DNA of 64,000 bases from Linnemannia schmuckeri (lineage: Eukaryota > Mortierellomycota > Mortierellomycetes > Mortierellales > Mortierellaceae), in assembly GCA_029449235.1 (NCBI GenBank), contig JANATG010000001.1:1798001-1862000 (forward strand), written 5' to 3'. Position numbers and translations under genes: made by a program. This document shows positions 38,901-48,709 of this stretch, in pieces; the stretch's first letter is position 1, and each line of letters starts with the position of its first letter. Under the pieces are notes generated by a model. It saw only the letters and a program-made list of their open reading frames with translations, had not been told where the DNA came from and did no database searches.

Positions 38901-39355
38901 GTGTTGTTGCGAGCGGCTGTTCTGCAATCGGATGAGGAGGGTGGTCGACTGTTGCGGAACCTTGTTTTTGAAAGCGTCTTTTTTCCACCGCTGTTTCTTC
39001 GTTCTGTGAAATAACTCTAAAGAGTTGAAGAATAATGGTGCTTTCGGGGGAGGAGTTTCCAGTTGGGGTATTTTTGTGGATGGTGCTGGAGGTGCTGGGA
39101 GGTTAGAGCTGGTAATGAGTTGTGCAAGGACATGGTGTTCAGCGTTGCTGTTGTTGTTTGGTATAGGTCTTTGATTGTTTTCTTGACGTTGACTTTTAGT
39201 GGAAGTAATAGAGTGGGTGTCTGGGTGCGATGGAGGTGGTGTCTGTGCGTGGACGGCAACAAGGCCAGGAGAGCCTTTGCCCACAGCACCGAACGCTTGA
39301 TTTTGTCCATCAATATTCGAATTGAGATTAGAATATGAAAGAAAATGCAAGGCAT
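32962..39355 (-). pseudogene. Class C GPCR-like receptor (Venus-flytrap plus 7TM), probably decayed
   Basis: Exon-sized blocks in order on the minus strand read as a class C receptor. Ligand-binding domain: DTIRFGVLLSFNAIDHY (near 38830), LIRMAVDDINRQRIIP (38650), NVTLVLRDSQSPDLF (38500), GVIGDIYSDLMRYEALMTSS (38310), FFRTIPTTIVILDAAL and GWKRIALIYDIDIIG (38050-37955), QEYFEVRAKKLGIYVLSYQI (37855) and MAYSYVMMMANAYAD (37230). Membrane segments include ISCLFAILLTVATSVMVFYF (36560), VFCLCVLVGLLVYIG (36365), LKSLAVVVILAATPSLVEVL (36020) and YFTATLALLCLFLPKFLG (35680). A long Ser/Asn-rich cytoplasmic tail runs to 32962. At least four places (near 38465, 37955, 36753 and 36310) show a frame change, in-frame stop or lost splice donor. 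By contrast, the gene models given with explicit exons in this window splice cleanly. The ATG at 39355 and the tail boundaries are uncertain. Confidence 0.6.
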
Positions 39356-39874
39356 CGTGTTAACTGTGGGCACACAGCAAAGCGAGAGGGTGAATGAAAA
39401 ACAGAATTGCAGCTGCAGGTATTTGAGTATGTATGTATGAGTGAGAGGATGTCAGGTATGCAGTGAAAATGAGAGGCGCAAATGAAGAGGGAAGAAGAGA
39501 GAGAAAAGAGAGCGAAAAAAAGGACGCACTGTACAGCAAAAAGGCGAGAATCTCTGCAAGTTTGGAAGCTGGGATTGCCTTTTGGACATGCGCGTGATTT
39601 ACTTTCTTCCGAAACCGTTTCGTTTTTTGTTTCTTCTGGCGTTTTGGTTCCTCGCGTCCATTTTTTTTGGCACTCTCTAATCAGTTTATGATCAGCCTTC
39701 TCATAAATGCATGTGGTTATATGTTTTGTGTTAGAAGTGCGCTTTTATTTAGCACAGGTAGGAACAAGTTGAATGGGAATGAACTATGTACAAAGGGGGT
39801 GTTCACAGCTATGTCAACTGCTCCAGATACTTTCGACTACAAGGGATAGAGAGGAGGATCAATACAGCTTGCAT
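39356..39874. other. Intergenic region without recognised gene
   Basis: The sequence is A/G-rich near 39480-39540 with several homopolymer runs. Its lower end is upstream of the GPCR-like gene and its upper end is the 3' side of the small Gln/Ser-rich gene. No feature was recognised. Confidence 0.5.
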
Positions 39875-40210
39875 TTACTGAATGCGCTGGTTAGTCTCGT
39901 CCTCCTGCTGCTGACCCTGCTGCTGCTGCAGACCCTGCTGCCTCTGGGTCGACTGAGCCTGGGCCTGGGCCGACTGGTTCTGGTTACGACCGGCCTGGCC
40001 AGACTGCTGCTGAGAGTACTGCTGGTTGCTTGATTGCTGCTCGTCGGCAGACTGGCGGGACTGAGTGGACTGGGCCGAGGCATCGGGCAGGTTGGGCTGA
40101 TCCTGGAAGGTCTGGTTATGCTGATTGGTGTTCAAGGACTCGTCGGAGGACTTCTGGACCTTATCGCCCATGTCGGACTGCTGCTGCTGGTTGCGGTTGA
40201 GGGACGACAT
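39875..40210 (-). CDS. Small Gln/Ser/Asn-rich hydrophilic protein
   Basis: A single exon encodes 111 residues, starting MSSLNRNQQQQSDMGDKVQK and ending in a Gln-rich QQQGQQQEDETNQRIQ. It has no Cys, no Trp, no hydrophobic segment and no recognised domain. The composition is over one-third Gln and resembles hydrophilins or intrinsically disordered stress proteins (inference only). The ATG has no in-frame competitor and a TATA box lies about 125 bp upstream at 40333-40340, which argues for a real gene rather than chance. Low-complexity composition is the main reason for caution. Confidence 0.6.
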   Translation of the reverse strand: MSSLNRNQQQQSDMGDKVQKSSDESLNTNQHNQTFQDQPNLPDASAQSTQSRQSADEQQSSNQQYSQQQSGQAGRNQNQSAQAQAQSTQRQQGLQQQQGQQQEDETNQRIQ

Positions 40211-40332
40211 GTTGTGTATGTGTTTGTGTGTATGAGTGAGTGAGAGTGTGTGGTGAGAACGTGTGAGGAAAGTGTGTTTGGAAAGGGAAGCTGATGAGCT
40301 GAGTGGACTAAAAAACGACGGTAAGGAAGGAG

Positions 40333-40340
40333 TTTTTATA
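40333..40340 (-). promoter_or_regulatory. TATA box of the small Gln-rich gene
   Basis: On the minus strand TATAAAAA lies about 125 bp upstream of the ATG at 40210, within a G/C-containing context. The position and match are what a strong, inducible fungal promoter would show. Confidence 0.5.
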
Positions 40341-40344
40341 CATC

Positions 40345-41323
40345 TGGGGGCATCAGTGCTTGTTACAGGAGTGTGTCGACATCAGTGGTTAAGTATCGCC
40401 ATCACTGCAAGTGTTTGGTGTCGTATTCCATGCTTGTGTAAGAGGAGGAGGAAGGACGAATACGAGCCAAGTCTTTAGTGTCTAGAACCCCCAATTGGCC
40501 ATAGGACAAAAGCCAGCGAGAGATTGCCAGGTTTTGATTTTTTCATTTATGCCTGACTTCCTTTTTGCGGTGTCACCTCCCAGTGCGCAATTATTGTTGA
40601 GTATGAAAAATGTCATGGCTTTCTCACTCGCTAACTCTTTTCCGAACAAAAAAAAAGACCGCAAAAGGTTTCATCGAGAAGTAGAGAGGAGGAGGCAATA
40701 GTGAGGGTTGCCAATCACAATTTGTGGGGAAAGAAACACTGAGAACATAAAATGGCGCACATCCATAGCCAAAGTGGTAGGTGCGACACGAAGGATCCAA
40801 TAATCCCTCTTTTCTTTTATCTCACTTGTTACTGCATCTGAAGGGGGTTTTTTTTGTTTACATTTTTTCGCACATCACGTAAGAACAATGTCGATCACTC
40901 CCTCATTAGCTAGCGTATTTTCATTGAACAAATGCGTCTTACCATGCTTACTGGCTGTTCGGGGGTTAATGGGTTCGTCTGTAGACTTTGTGTTTGGACA
41001 AGCACTCTCTTGCAGGCAGCGCTTGAATAATTCTTACAGATGGCCCATCCACAAGCCCTTTCATACAACCTCGACATCTGCATGTATCCTTGCATAAAGA
41101 AACTGTTGAACGAATAATGATGCGCTTCTCTACGTTCCATGTCGTCATGCACACTCATCCCCAGCCCTTATTTTCGCTCTGATCAATTCGCGCGCTTAAG
41201 AAGGTGGACTAACGGATAAAGGCTACCGCGCATAAACAGTTCATCCTCATTCATTTAGTAAACTCGCGTTCACAGTGTATTTGTATTAGGGTTATTCGCT
41301 TGTATTTTTATACAGTTGCCAGC
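40345..41323. other. Intergenic region without recognised gene
   Basis: This region lies between the DsbA/FrnE-like gene and the promoter of the small Gln-rich gene. Open frames here are short and lack domains. Several T runs occur (for example 40850-40868). No RNA gene was recognised. Confidence 0.5.
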
Positions 41324-42119
41324 TTATTTGGCAATGCGGTTGAAGACCTCGATAAAGGTCTCGGGCTCCTGAGCTCCAGAAAGGACATACTTGTTACCAA
41401 TCGTAATATTGGGCACACCCTGAACACCCTCAACCTTGGACCTCTCAATCTCATCCTGAACCTCCTTGACACCCTCATTCGAGGCCAAGAATCGCTCGAC
41501 CTCACTACGGTCCAAACCAATCTTGACCGCAGAGTCAATCAACGTGGGCACCTCACCACACTTGTCCTCCTCAAAGTAGTTTCGGAACAGCTCCTCAACA
41601 ATCTCGTCCTGTTTGCCGCGCTTGGTAGCATAGTCGATCAGACGGTGGGAATCCAGAGTGTTAACGACGCTGCCGTTGTAGCTGAAGTTGATGCCTTCCT
41701 CCTGGCCAACTTGGATCATCCGGTCGCGGATCAGGGGCGCGCGAGCGGCGCCAAACTTGCTGACGTACATGTCCATCTTCTTGATGGGAACTCGAGAGGC
41801 CGAAGGATCGAGCTGATAAGGGTGCCAGTCGATCTGGAACTGAACGTTCTTGTGCTCGGGTGCTGCCTTAAACGCTGTGATTGCTTTCTATGAAGCGAGA
41901 ATACGCAAAGAAAGCGGTTTCTGTTAGATATTTTTCTTCCTTGCTCATTCATTCTTGTTATTTAAACAGAATAGGCACCAAAGTTGCATCCATGTTCATT
42001 ATCATTACCTCGAGACGCTTCTTTCCGACATAGCACCATGGGCAGACAGTATCGCTGACGATGTCAATCTTGATGGTCTTGCCTGCGGGGGCGGCGGTTG
42101 CTGAGGTGGCGGTAGTCAT
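41324..42119 (-). CDS. DsbA-family (FrnE-like) thioredoxin-fold oxidoreductase
   Basis: Exons 42119-42009 and 41887-41324 encode 224 residues. The protein belongs to the DSBA/FrnE group of thioredoxin-fold proteins, with the active-site region DIVSDTVCPWCYVGKKRLE holding a CPWC motif near the N-terminus. Family blocks follow: WHPYQLDPSA, NTLDSHRLIDYATKRGKQDE, ELFRNYFEEDK and GVQGVPNITIGNKYVLSGAQ, with the cis-proline VP. The last residues ETFIEVFNRIAK are typical. Bacterial homologues assist disulfide chemistry or polyketide biosynthesis; the fungal role is unknown. An in-frame ATG at 42149 would add MRRAFPLFRK, a basic acid-free leader that might target mitochondria. I chose 42119 because it has A at -3 while 42149 has T. 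Confidence 0.9.
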
Positions 42120-42149
42120 TTTTCGGAATAAGGGAAAAGCACGTCTCAT

Positions 42150-42427
42150 AAAAGAGTGGAGTATGTAATTACTGTGTGAAAATAGAAAAGGGAGTGAAGT
42201 GTTGAGAGGGTTGGAATTGAAAAAAAAAATGCGCCTTGCCTCTCTTTATGCTTTTGTCGTCTTACTAATGAAAATTCACGTATCTATCATCCACGTACAC
42301 AAATTCAAACAACTTTGCTGTTTGAAAAAATCAAGAGACATCATTGGCTCGTCAATGGGCTGAGCTCCATGCTGACAGACATGCGGCGATAATTAGCTGA
42401 GCGATGCTTGATATTTTATTTACTTCA
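42150..42427. other. Spacer between the TF 3' end and the oxidoreductase promoter
   Basis: This 280-bp stretch lies downstream of the Zn2Cys6 regulator and upstream of the DsbA/FrnE-like gene, both on the minus strand. No element was recognised apart from A runs near 42220. Confidence 0.4.
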
Positions 42428-42964
42428 CTATGGGCATGGAGGTTGTTGCTGAGAATGAATGGTCTTATGACGCTCATTGGGGAACAGTGGGTCATCGGCC
42501 CCAGTCAGTCCCTGCTGCGCTTGGAACCTGAACATTCTGTCCGCATCGCCTAGTGCCTGTCGAATTCCCAGGGGCACATTGCTGTCTGGACAAAGATAAC
42601 TTGGGAACGAGCTGGCCATATCTATAGGCTGGAATGAATCAGGTGACGGGGTGTCATTCGTTATAGCGGGTGCGACATATCCTTCCTGTTGGGGTACGGC
42701 ACTAGTTGGGGGGCTGAGAGGTTGAGCTGGAAACGTGTTTTGGCGGAGCCCAGGCTGTTGTTGTTGTTGCTGCTGTTGCTGCAAGTAAGCTGCTGCAAAG
42801 CTCATTGCGTTTTCATGGTTAAACCCATCTTGATAGCTCACTGCAGACGAGTTAAGCATCCTCATGAGCTCGTTCTGGGCTTGATCGGAATTCAATTGCT
42901 GGTAGCTCGTCAGACTTGAAAAGTTGGAAAGAAACGAGTTGACGGATGCTGAGTCTGTCTGTTG
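42428..42964 (-). pseudogene. Frame-shifted C-terminal continuation of the Zn2Cys6 regulator
   Basis: After the poly-Gln tract, the alternative frame reads through SYQQLNSDQAQNELMRMLNS and YQDGFNHENAMSFAAAYLQ, then a second Gln run, to a stop at 42428. The composition matches the disordered C-terminus of the same protein. No start codon, promoter or acceptable intron separates it: a splice would need an intron of about 29 nt. It therefore looks like the original 3' end of the coding region, cut off by a missing base near 42965-42968. Confidence 0.6.
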
Positions 42965-45887
42965 TTTTGTTGTTGCTGTTGTTGCTGTTGTTGCTGTTGT
43001 TGCTGTTGTTGCTGTTGTTGCTGTTGTTGCTGTTGTTGCTGTTGTTGCTGTTGTTGCTGTTGTTGCTGTTGTTGCTGTTGTTGCTGTTGTTGCTGTTGTT
43101 GCTGTTGCTGTTGTTGTTGCTGCTGCCTCTGTTGATGTTCCCGCTGGAGTTGCAAAAATTGCCGTTGCTGATTCAAGCGATGTTGCTCCTGGATCTGAGC
43201 TGCTGACAGTCGGTCGAGAGAAGATACTGGAGGCGATGAATCCAAGAACTGTGCTGACTGTTTCTGTTGCCTCTGCTGTTCTTCCTGAAGCGACAAAAAC
43301 TGGGCCAACGACATCATAGGCGCAGGGGTGGGTCCTCCTGGGATTGAAAGTAGTTGCTGCTGTGCCAGGGCGAATCCATTAAAGTCGGACGCATATGGGG
43401 CCGGTGCGGCGAAAGAAGATAAGGATGTGTTCGTGCTTGGCAGAGTCGGGACTATTGGTAACGAAGGTTGGATGGGTCGACTTGGCACCTCTGGCGACGA
43501 TGATAGCTTCAGACCTTGGTCCAAATCATCCAGTAAGCGATTTCCTGCCTGCGCCCAATCATTCGCGATCCCATTGTTGGCGCTATTGTTGAAAACTCCT
43601 TGATCCTGCTGCTGAGGGCGAGGTAAATTATTGTTGAGGCTGTTGCTAATGAGCTGGACGTTGGTTTTGGAGTCGACTGGGATCGGGAGAGGTGCAGAAC
43701 CCGTCATGGGCTGTCCAACCTGTCCAGGCTTTGACGGAATGGCGCCTGCAGCACGACCGTTGAAGGCTTGAGAGCCATCTGGGTTTCCTACAACAGCTTT
43801 GCTCTTGCCAACTCCATCGCCGCTTCCTGTCGTTGGGCCTCCGACCTTGGGCGAGATTTTCCTCATGCGGATGGGTGTCACGCCAGAACTGCCAAAAGGC
43901 ATCCGAGAGCCATACTTTTGTGACATGGGGAGAATGTGCTTGAGGGGTGGTCGATGGTCGTACTGGGGGTTGGACGAGTAGGCATAATCGCCTTGGTAAT
44001 CCATGGAGGAGTCCATGGAATTTTTCAGCAGCTCGACTTCCTTTTCAATATCGACGGCGGTAGACTCGCGGAGGATGATGTTCAGTAAGGCCAGGGATCG
44101 CTTGAACATGATTGGCCCGCTTGTTCCTCGACGGATATCGTTTGCTTGGATGGTGGCTGCGGCGATCAGACAGTAGATGACAAAGTAGCATCCTCGAATC
44201 GGGTACGTCAGGGAGACAATGCCGTGGTTGGTGAAAAGGTCGTCCGTAATAACTGTGATATTGGTGGCCGACACAGAGCAGGTTTCCCGAGAGTTGGCTG
44301 TCATCTCGGGCTGACTGGCCGATAAATCATCGCAGAAGCTGCGCAAGGTCATGAGCAGACAGGCATGATATACCATGTGGAGCATAGCGCCAAAGGGTGT
44401 CCGAGCAGACATGTTCGATGCCAACTGGAGTCGAATAGGAAGACTGGCTTTCCAAGCCACCATGGCGGAGGTAATGATGCGACACTGGGGGATGGCATCT
44501 TCTGCTCGGATCGCCTTTGTGAGGGATTTGCGGACGAGCATCAGGGCCTGGTGGTTGATTTTGGAGAGCTTGATGTATTCGATAAAGTTGAGAATGTTTT
44601 CGATCTCTTGGGTATCGTCAGGGTCCTCGTTGTTGATACAGGGCATGTCCGCTTCCGGTTCGACATCCCTGAAACTCATTGATCTGCCCTGTGAGACCGA
44701 GATAAACTGGTCCAAGACGAAGATGGACCAGAACAATCGCCGGCGCACCTCATGGCTCTCCTTGTCCAGTTTCATGCTGACAGGAGACGTCTTGTGGAGT
44801 TGCAGTTCCTGTTAAGGCATGATAGCGTGAAAGAGAGATATAGGATTTTGGTAAAACATGACTGAGCAAATAAAACAAAAAAATCTCTGCAGATGGCTCA
44901 GTGATACTGAATTGGGTCAGTGAAGCAATTTTATCACTCACTTACCCTAGCAAGAACGATGACCATTTGGGTGTACATGTATGTGCGAAAGTAGAATCCA
45001 TTATGCTTGACTCCTTCTTGGTATTTGATAATCAGCAGCAGCGCTTGAATAGTTGACAGTCGAGGTTTGTCGAGAGTGTCATCCAGACGACTCAGCCAAA
45101 GGTCAAAGTATCGACGGCCGTCCTGCACTCGACCAGGCGCATATTGAGACGCCACAGCGTAAATGGCAGCCAGCAGAAAGTCAGGCACAGGGTCCTTGGG
45201 GTCGTATAACCGTCGAAGGAAACTGGGCTTGTGGACAATGAGCAGAAAGGGATGGACATGCTGAAAGTAGAGGTCGATAAGGTCTGGCTGGATGTCGACC
45301 AGGGGCTCGGAGCGACCTCGAGATCGTTGGTGAGTGCCTGGACTAGCACCGCTACTGCTACGACGTTTGTGGAACGGTTGGTCGGAGTCGTGTGTCACTG
45401 TGGAGGTAGAGGGCTCCATGGACTCTGTTGCTGAGGATTCGCCGGAGGAGGGTTCTGCAGAGTCATTGTCGCCTGCGACCTGGCTAAAGCTACGAAGAGT
45501 ATGAGGTGCGATACCGTAGTTGTCAATCTGCAGACGATCCATGACGTGCGACAGATCCTCCGTGGGCGAGGAACGGCCAGGCATACCACCAGCGCTGTTA
45601 CTCCTGTTAGGGCGAGTTAATTCGGCCTGAAGAAGTTCCCGCTCCCGTTCTCGCTCCTTGGCTCGCTGCTCCTTCTCACGTTGATGGACGAGGTGTGGGT
45701 TGTTTTCCTCCATGACCTTCTCCATATCGAGGACAACTCCATTCTTTTGGGAGAAGATGCATGCTGTCCCGATCCTGGCACATGTCGAGCACTTGTCTCC
45801 CTGACCGTCATAGTTGCATCTCGTTTTTCTACGGCGACATTCCTGACAAGAGATGCGGGCGATGAGCCTGGGTTTGATCTTTGTCAT
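42910..45887 (-). CDS. Zn(II)2Cys6 fungal transcription factor with poly-Gln tract
   Basis: Exons 45887-44946 and 44808-42910 encode 946 residues as the frame stands. The DNA-binding cluster is near the N-terminus: CQEC, RRRKTRC, then KCSTC and ARIGTAC, giving C-x2-C-x6-C-x8-C-x2-C-x6-C. A basic/acidic helix rich in Arg and Glu follows. The fungal-specific middle homology region spans about 170-500 (DIQPDLIDLYFQHVHPFLLI, FLLAAIYAVASQYAPG, RRRLFWSIFVLDQFIS). The C-terminal third is disordered and contains a Gln tract of about 55 residues encoded by CAA/CAG (minus, 43130-42961). Right after it the frame changes, so the current stop at 42910 gives an unconserved tail. A different frame remains open to 42428 with natural-looking Gln/Ser/Asn-rich sequence, which suggests the intended protein is about 170 residues longer. 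The target genes are unknown. Confidence 0.9.
42961..43132. repeat. CAA/CAG trinucleotide tract (poly-Gln coding, minus strand)
   Basis: About 55 Gln codons run as a nine-base CAACAACAG-type unit on the minus strand. The regularity breaks at 42965-42968, where four T's on the plus strand mark the apparent loss of one base. Confidence 0.95.
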
Positions 45888-47317
45888 TCTGCGAGGGAAA
45901 AGAAGGAGAAGAAGAAGGAAGAAAACCGGAGAATAGGATGGGTGGAAGGGTGTTATGAAGAGGTGGTTGAAAGTAGTTGCGGTATCAAAGAAGTTGTAAA
46001 AGGTAAAAAAAAAGGAGCCAAAGAAGGTCGGAGAGTAGAGTGGCGATTGGCAGTTGAGCGATGGAGGAGGAAATATGTTGAAGAGGAAGGAGAAGGACGA
46101 GGGACGCAGGAGGGAGGAAAGGGGAAGGAGAGGGAGGATGAAGAGGAGGTGCAAGGAGGAGAGAGAAGGGAGAGAGGGAGAGGGAGAGGGAGAGAGAGAT
46201 GGAAGGAGTGGAGAAGGATGGAGAGGAAAAGTACAAAAAATTGAAAAAAAAAAAGATGTGGAGGCGAACAGAGAGACGTTCGTTGGATAAGAGGGAAGTG
46301 GAAGGCAACAGGGAGTGATGACAGCGAACCCCATGAGGATGCCCATCTCCAAGTCGTAGCCCACCAACAAAAGTTTACTTTCTACCCTTGAGAATTACTG
46401 CGCTCATGACCTGACAGATAGAGTAGAACGTCCTTACTCCACACATGTCGGTGCTCATCTCTTCTTACTGCTATCCCCAAACTCTTCATTCATTATTGAG
46501 AACAATCAATAGTGCCTTATTACCAACGTCCACATTATCTCTCTCTCCACACATGGACGTACAACTTTCTTACTATCATCCCCGATGGCTGGTAACATAA
46601 TTGGCTTCATGAAGAGTTTATCCCATGTCAACGGTCGTTGGACAGGGGCTATTCTTCATTTCCATTATCACAAGGAGGCAAGCATAGTTCTTAGTCCAAT
46701 CTGCCCCAACAAGCAAAAATGTTTAGCCAATTCTCCATGAAGAATAAAAAAAAAAGTGAGCTAGACAATTGATTGTCAACGTTCGCAAAGCTGTGTAGTA
46801 CCCTCTTAGTTCCAAGCGTTCATGAATTCTTTTTCTATTTCTTCGGACGTCCCTCTTTCCTTATTTTATCATCCAAATACTCAGAAAGCATTGTTGGCAT
46901 CCTTCCTTTCTCCTCCCCTTGGTGTTGACCGGGATGGTGGGCGAGCAAAGAAGCAATCCTTTATTCATCTCTCCGCCCTTTTTTGCGTTCCCCCGTGCTC
47001 ACTCTGTTTGTATCTGTTCATCTGTCCGTCTATCGAGACATGCAGACGCACAGAGTCGCGTGTTGTGTTTTTTTTTCCTTTGTTTTTGATTTCGTTCTTT
47101 CGTACTTTCCGTATCTGTACTTACCTTCCTTCTTCCTTCGTTTCTTCATCACAGATGAAGAGGAATCCATTTCTTATTTTATTTTGTTTGTTTTTCCTCC
47201 ACAAAGCAACAAACCAACTGGTGCCAATGGTTTGCGGATGCTTTTTAAACAAATAAAACTAAGAAAAAAGGATGACTTTCCTTAACTCCAAGAGGAAAAC
47301 GAAGTTGAGAGTGTGGA
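45888..47317. other. Upstream region of the Zn2Cys6 regulator and gene-free spacer
   Basis: On the minus strand, 46260-45900 is C/T-rich and probably the 5' leader and promoter of the regulator. The frame continuing upstream of its ATG is Ser/Pro/Leu low complexity and was not counted as coding. From 46400 to 47317 no gene was recognised; T-rich runs near 47065-47120 are the only landmark. Confidence 0.5.
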
Positions 47318-47329
47318 GAAAAAACAAAA
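47318..47329 (-). terminator. Pol III terminator of tRNA-Ala
   Basis: Just after the tRNA 3' end the minus strand reads TTTTGTTTTTT. A run of four or more T's is the standard RNA polymerase III stop. Confidence 0.75.
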
Positions 47330-47330
47330 T

Positions 47331-47403
47331 TGGAGAACCTGGGCATCGATCCCAGTGCCTCTCGCATGCTAAGCGAGCGCTCTACCATTTGAGCTAGATC
47401 CCC
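47331..47403 (-). tRNA. tRNA-Ala (anticodon AGC)
   Basis: The 73-nt minus-strand sequence folds as a cloverleaf. The acceptor GGGGATC pairs with GTTCTCC and includes the G3:U70 pair that marks alanine tRNAs; one T-T mismatch is present at the sixth pair. The D arm is GCTC/GAGC, the anticodon stem CTCGC/GCGAG closes loop TTAGCAT with anticodon AGC, and the T arm is CTGGG/CCCAG. There is no intron. A T-run terminator follows. The internal A box (TAGCTCAAATGG) is good, while the B box (GGGATCGATGCC) is a variant. Confidence 0.93.
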
Positions 47404-47518
47404 TAAGAAGTGTTAATGTGGGTTAATAATCTAGCTATATTTATATTCTTAGCTCTAGTAGCAAGCTTAATTATGCACTTAAAGAATATCACAGATGCTC
47501 TTGCAGTTATGGAATAAT

Positions 47519-47533
47519 ATTAAGTCTGTGTAC
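47519..47533 (+). repeat. 5' target-site duplication of the LINE
   Basis: The 15 bases ATTAAGTCTGTGTAC here are repeated exactly at 48695-48709, on the far side of the element's poly(A) tail. This is the mark of a non-LTR retrotransposon insertion. Confidence 0.88.
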
Positions 47534-48505
47534 CGGGTCAAGAGGGCGATCTCGGACATTGACGATGTGGAATGGAGTTCGACCTTGGCCCATGTCCATG
47601 ACAGACGCGCCGTCTTCACCTTCTACAGCAACAGCAAGGACTCCCACCAACGAACACATCATATCAAGAAGCTGCATGGAATGTTGCCAACATTGAACTC
47701 CATGCAGGCTCGGAAGCCTGATTTGTACTCAACCTGCCTGTGTCGACAATGTGAGCAGGAGGAGGAGGACAATGAGCACGTCTGGAGATGCCCCTCTACT
47801 GTTGAGACAACCACTGCGATATGGAAGGAGGCCATGGGCAAGATTGATGAGTGGGGCGTTCAGGCAACAAATAGCTACAATGCCGCCAGGAAGCGTGAAC
47901 ACAAGCGAGCAACTGACAATGGTCGTCAAGCACCACGGCCAGTACCCATATACTGGCAGTCCCCCTCAGATGCGGATCATATTCGGGGATTCTCTTCTAT
48001 CGGTGGAGCTCGAGCCGTGCACAGCGGTAGTCCTGCTCCCGATCGTGATGAAAACCCCAAGTGGTACGTTTCGGACCTTCTTCGCGGAATCACCCCCAAG
48101 AGCATGTTGACTGAGTGGTCCTCGGCCTTCAAGACCCCACAGTCCATTGCCAAGACGGTCCTTCACAAGTTTATTGGCTACCTGGAGACGCAGGCCTCAG
48201 AACTGATCTGGAAACCACGATGCTCCATGACGATCGCGTGGGAGCAGATGCAAGGTATCACTGCCAAGGACAAAACATCCAAATACACCGGCGCCCGAGG
48301 TGACTGGAGTCGAGGATACGGTTACATCACGCATGATGGGTTCTGCCCGTGTGGCGCTTCGCTAGCCATACATAAGGATCGAACCTGCCCTGGAGCGACC
48401 AAGGAACCACGCACAGCTGATGAGCGGCTGTTGGATAGTCTGTTGGGAAGGAGGAAATTGTCATTGATGGAGAGGATGGGAAGAATCCCCTTTATTCGTA
48501 TCTAG
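47534..48505 (+). pseudogene. LINE ORF2 C-terminal remnant with zinc-binding motif
   Basis: The open frame covers the last 323 residues of a LINE-type reverse transcriptase protein. A CLCRQC motif followed by EDNEHVWRC gives the C-x2-C...H-x3-C pattern found after the polymerase domain of many LINE proteins. A second Cys-rich segment (FCPCGASLAIH, TCPG) lies near the end. The frame is intact to its stop, which suggests a young insertion. There is no start codon of its own, and the enzyme core is missing. Confidence 0.82.
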
Positions 48506-48694
48506 TTTTATTTTGTCTTCCGTTTTTGCTGTGAAGAGCAGCGACAATTGTTGCGCAGAGCCAGGCTCCGGGTCGGACTGTGACTGGCGGATGGTGTACT
48601 GAAGAGTTTGGTCTGTAGTCCCCTTTACTTCCAAATGCCTCCTTTGTACTGTTTGTCAGAGAAATAAAATTGTGTACAAAAAAAAAAAAAAAAA
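47534..48694 (+). mobile_element. 5'-truncated non-LTR retrotransposon (LINE) insertion
   Basis: The element begins inside coding sequence at CGGGTCAAG, keeps the end of the second open reading frame, and finishes with an AATAAA signal (48663-48668) and a poly(A) tail of about 18. It is flanked by an exact 15-bp target duplication. Truncation at the 5' end, a tail and a duplication together define target-primed insertion. It lies between the tRNA-Ala gene (130 bp away) and the start of the BET gene (about 45 bp away). No endonuclease or polymerase domain remains, so this copy cannot move by itself. Confidence 0.9.
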
Positions 48695-48709
48695 ATTAAG
48701 TCTGTGTAC
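48695..48709 (+). repeat. 3' target-site duplication of the LINE
   Basis: This is the second exact copy of ATTAAGTCTGTGTAC, directly after the poly(A) tail. It is followed by ten A's. The TGTGTAC-poly(A) string therefore occurs twice within about 40 bp, once as the element's own end and once as genomic flank. Confidence 0.88.

Noticed and set aside
42905..42945. A short intron that would join the Zn2Cys6 regulator to its downstream frame
   Set aside because: The only GT-AG pair that restores the frame spans about 29 nt, below the size of any other intron here; a base loss in the repeat is simpler.
42924..43319. Plus-strand Val/Ala and Leu repeats opposite the poly-Gln tract
   Set aside because: These are antisense reading of CAA/CAG repeats within a well-supported minus-strand gene.
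44934..46370. N-terminal extension of the Zn2Cys6 regulator to 46370
   Set aside because: The sequence upstream of the ATG at 45887 is Ser/Pro/Leu low complexity from a C/T-rich leader; the conserved cluster begins just after that ATG.
47495..48505. 336-codon frame as a host gene
   Set aside because: The flanking duplication and poly(A) tail show that it is a truncated LINE; the first 13 codons lie in the duplicated target and host DNA.
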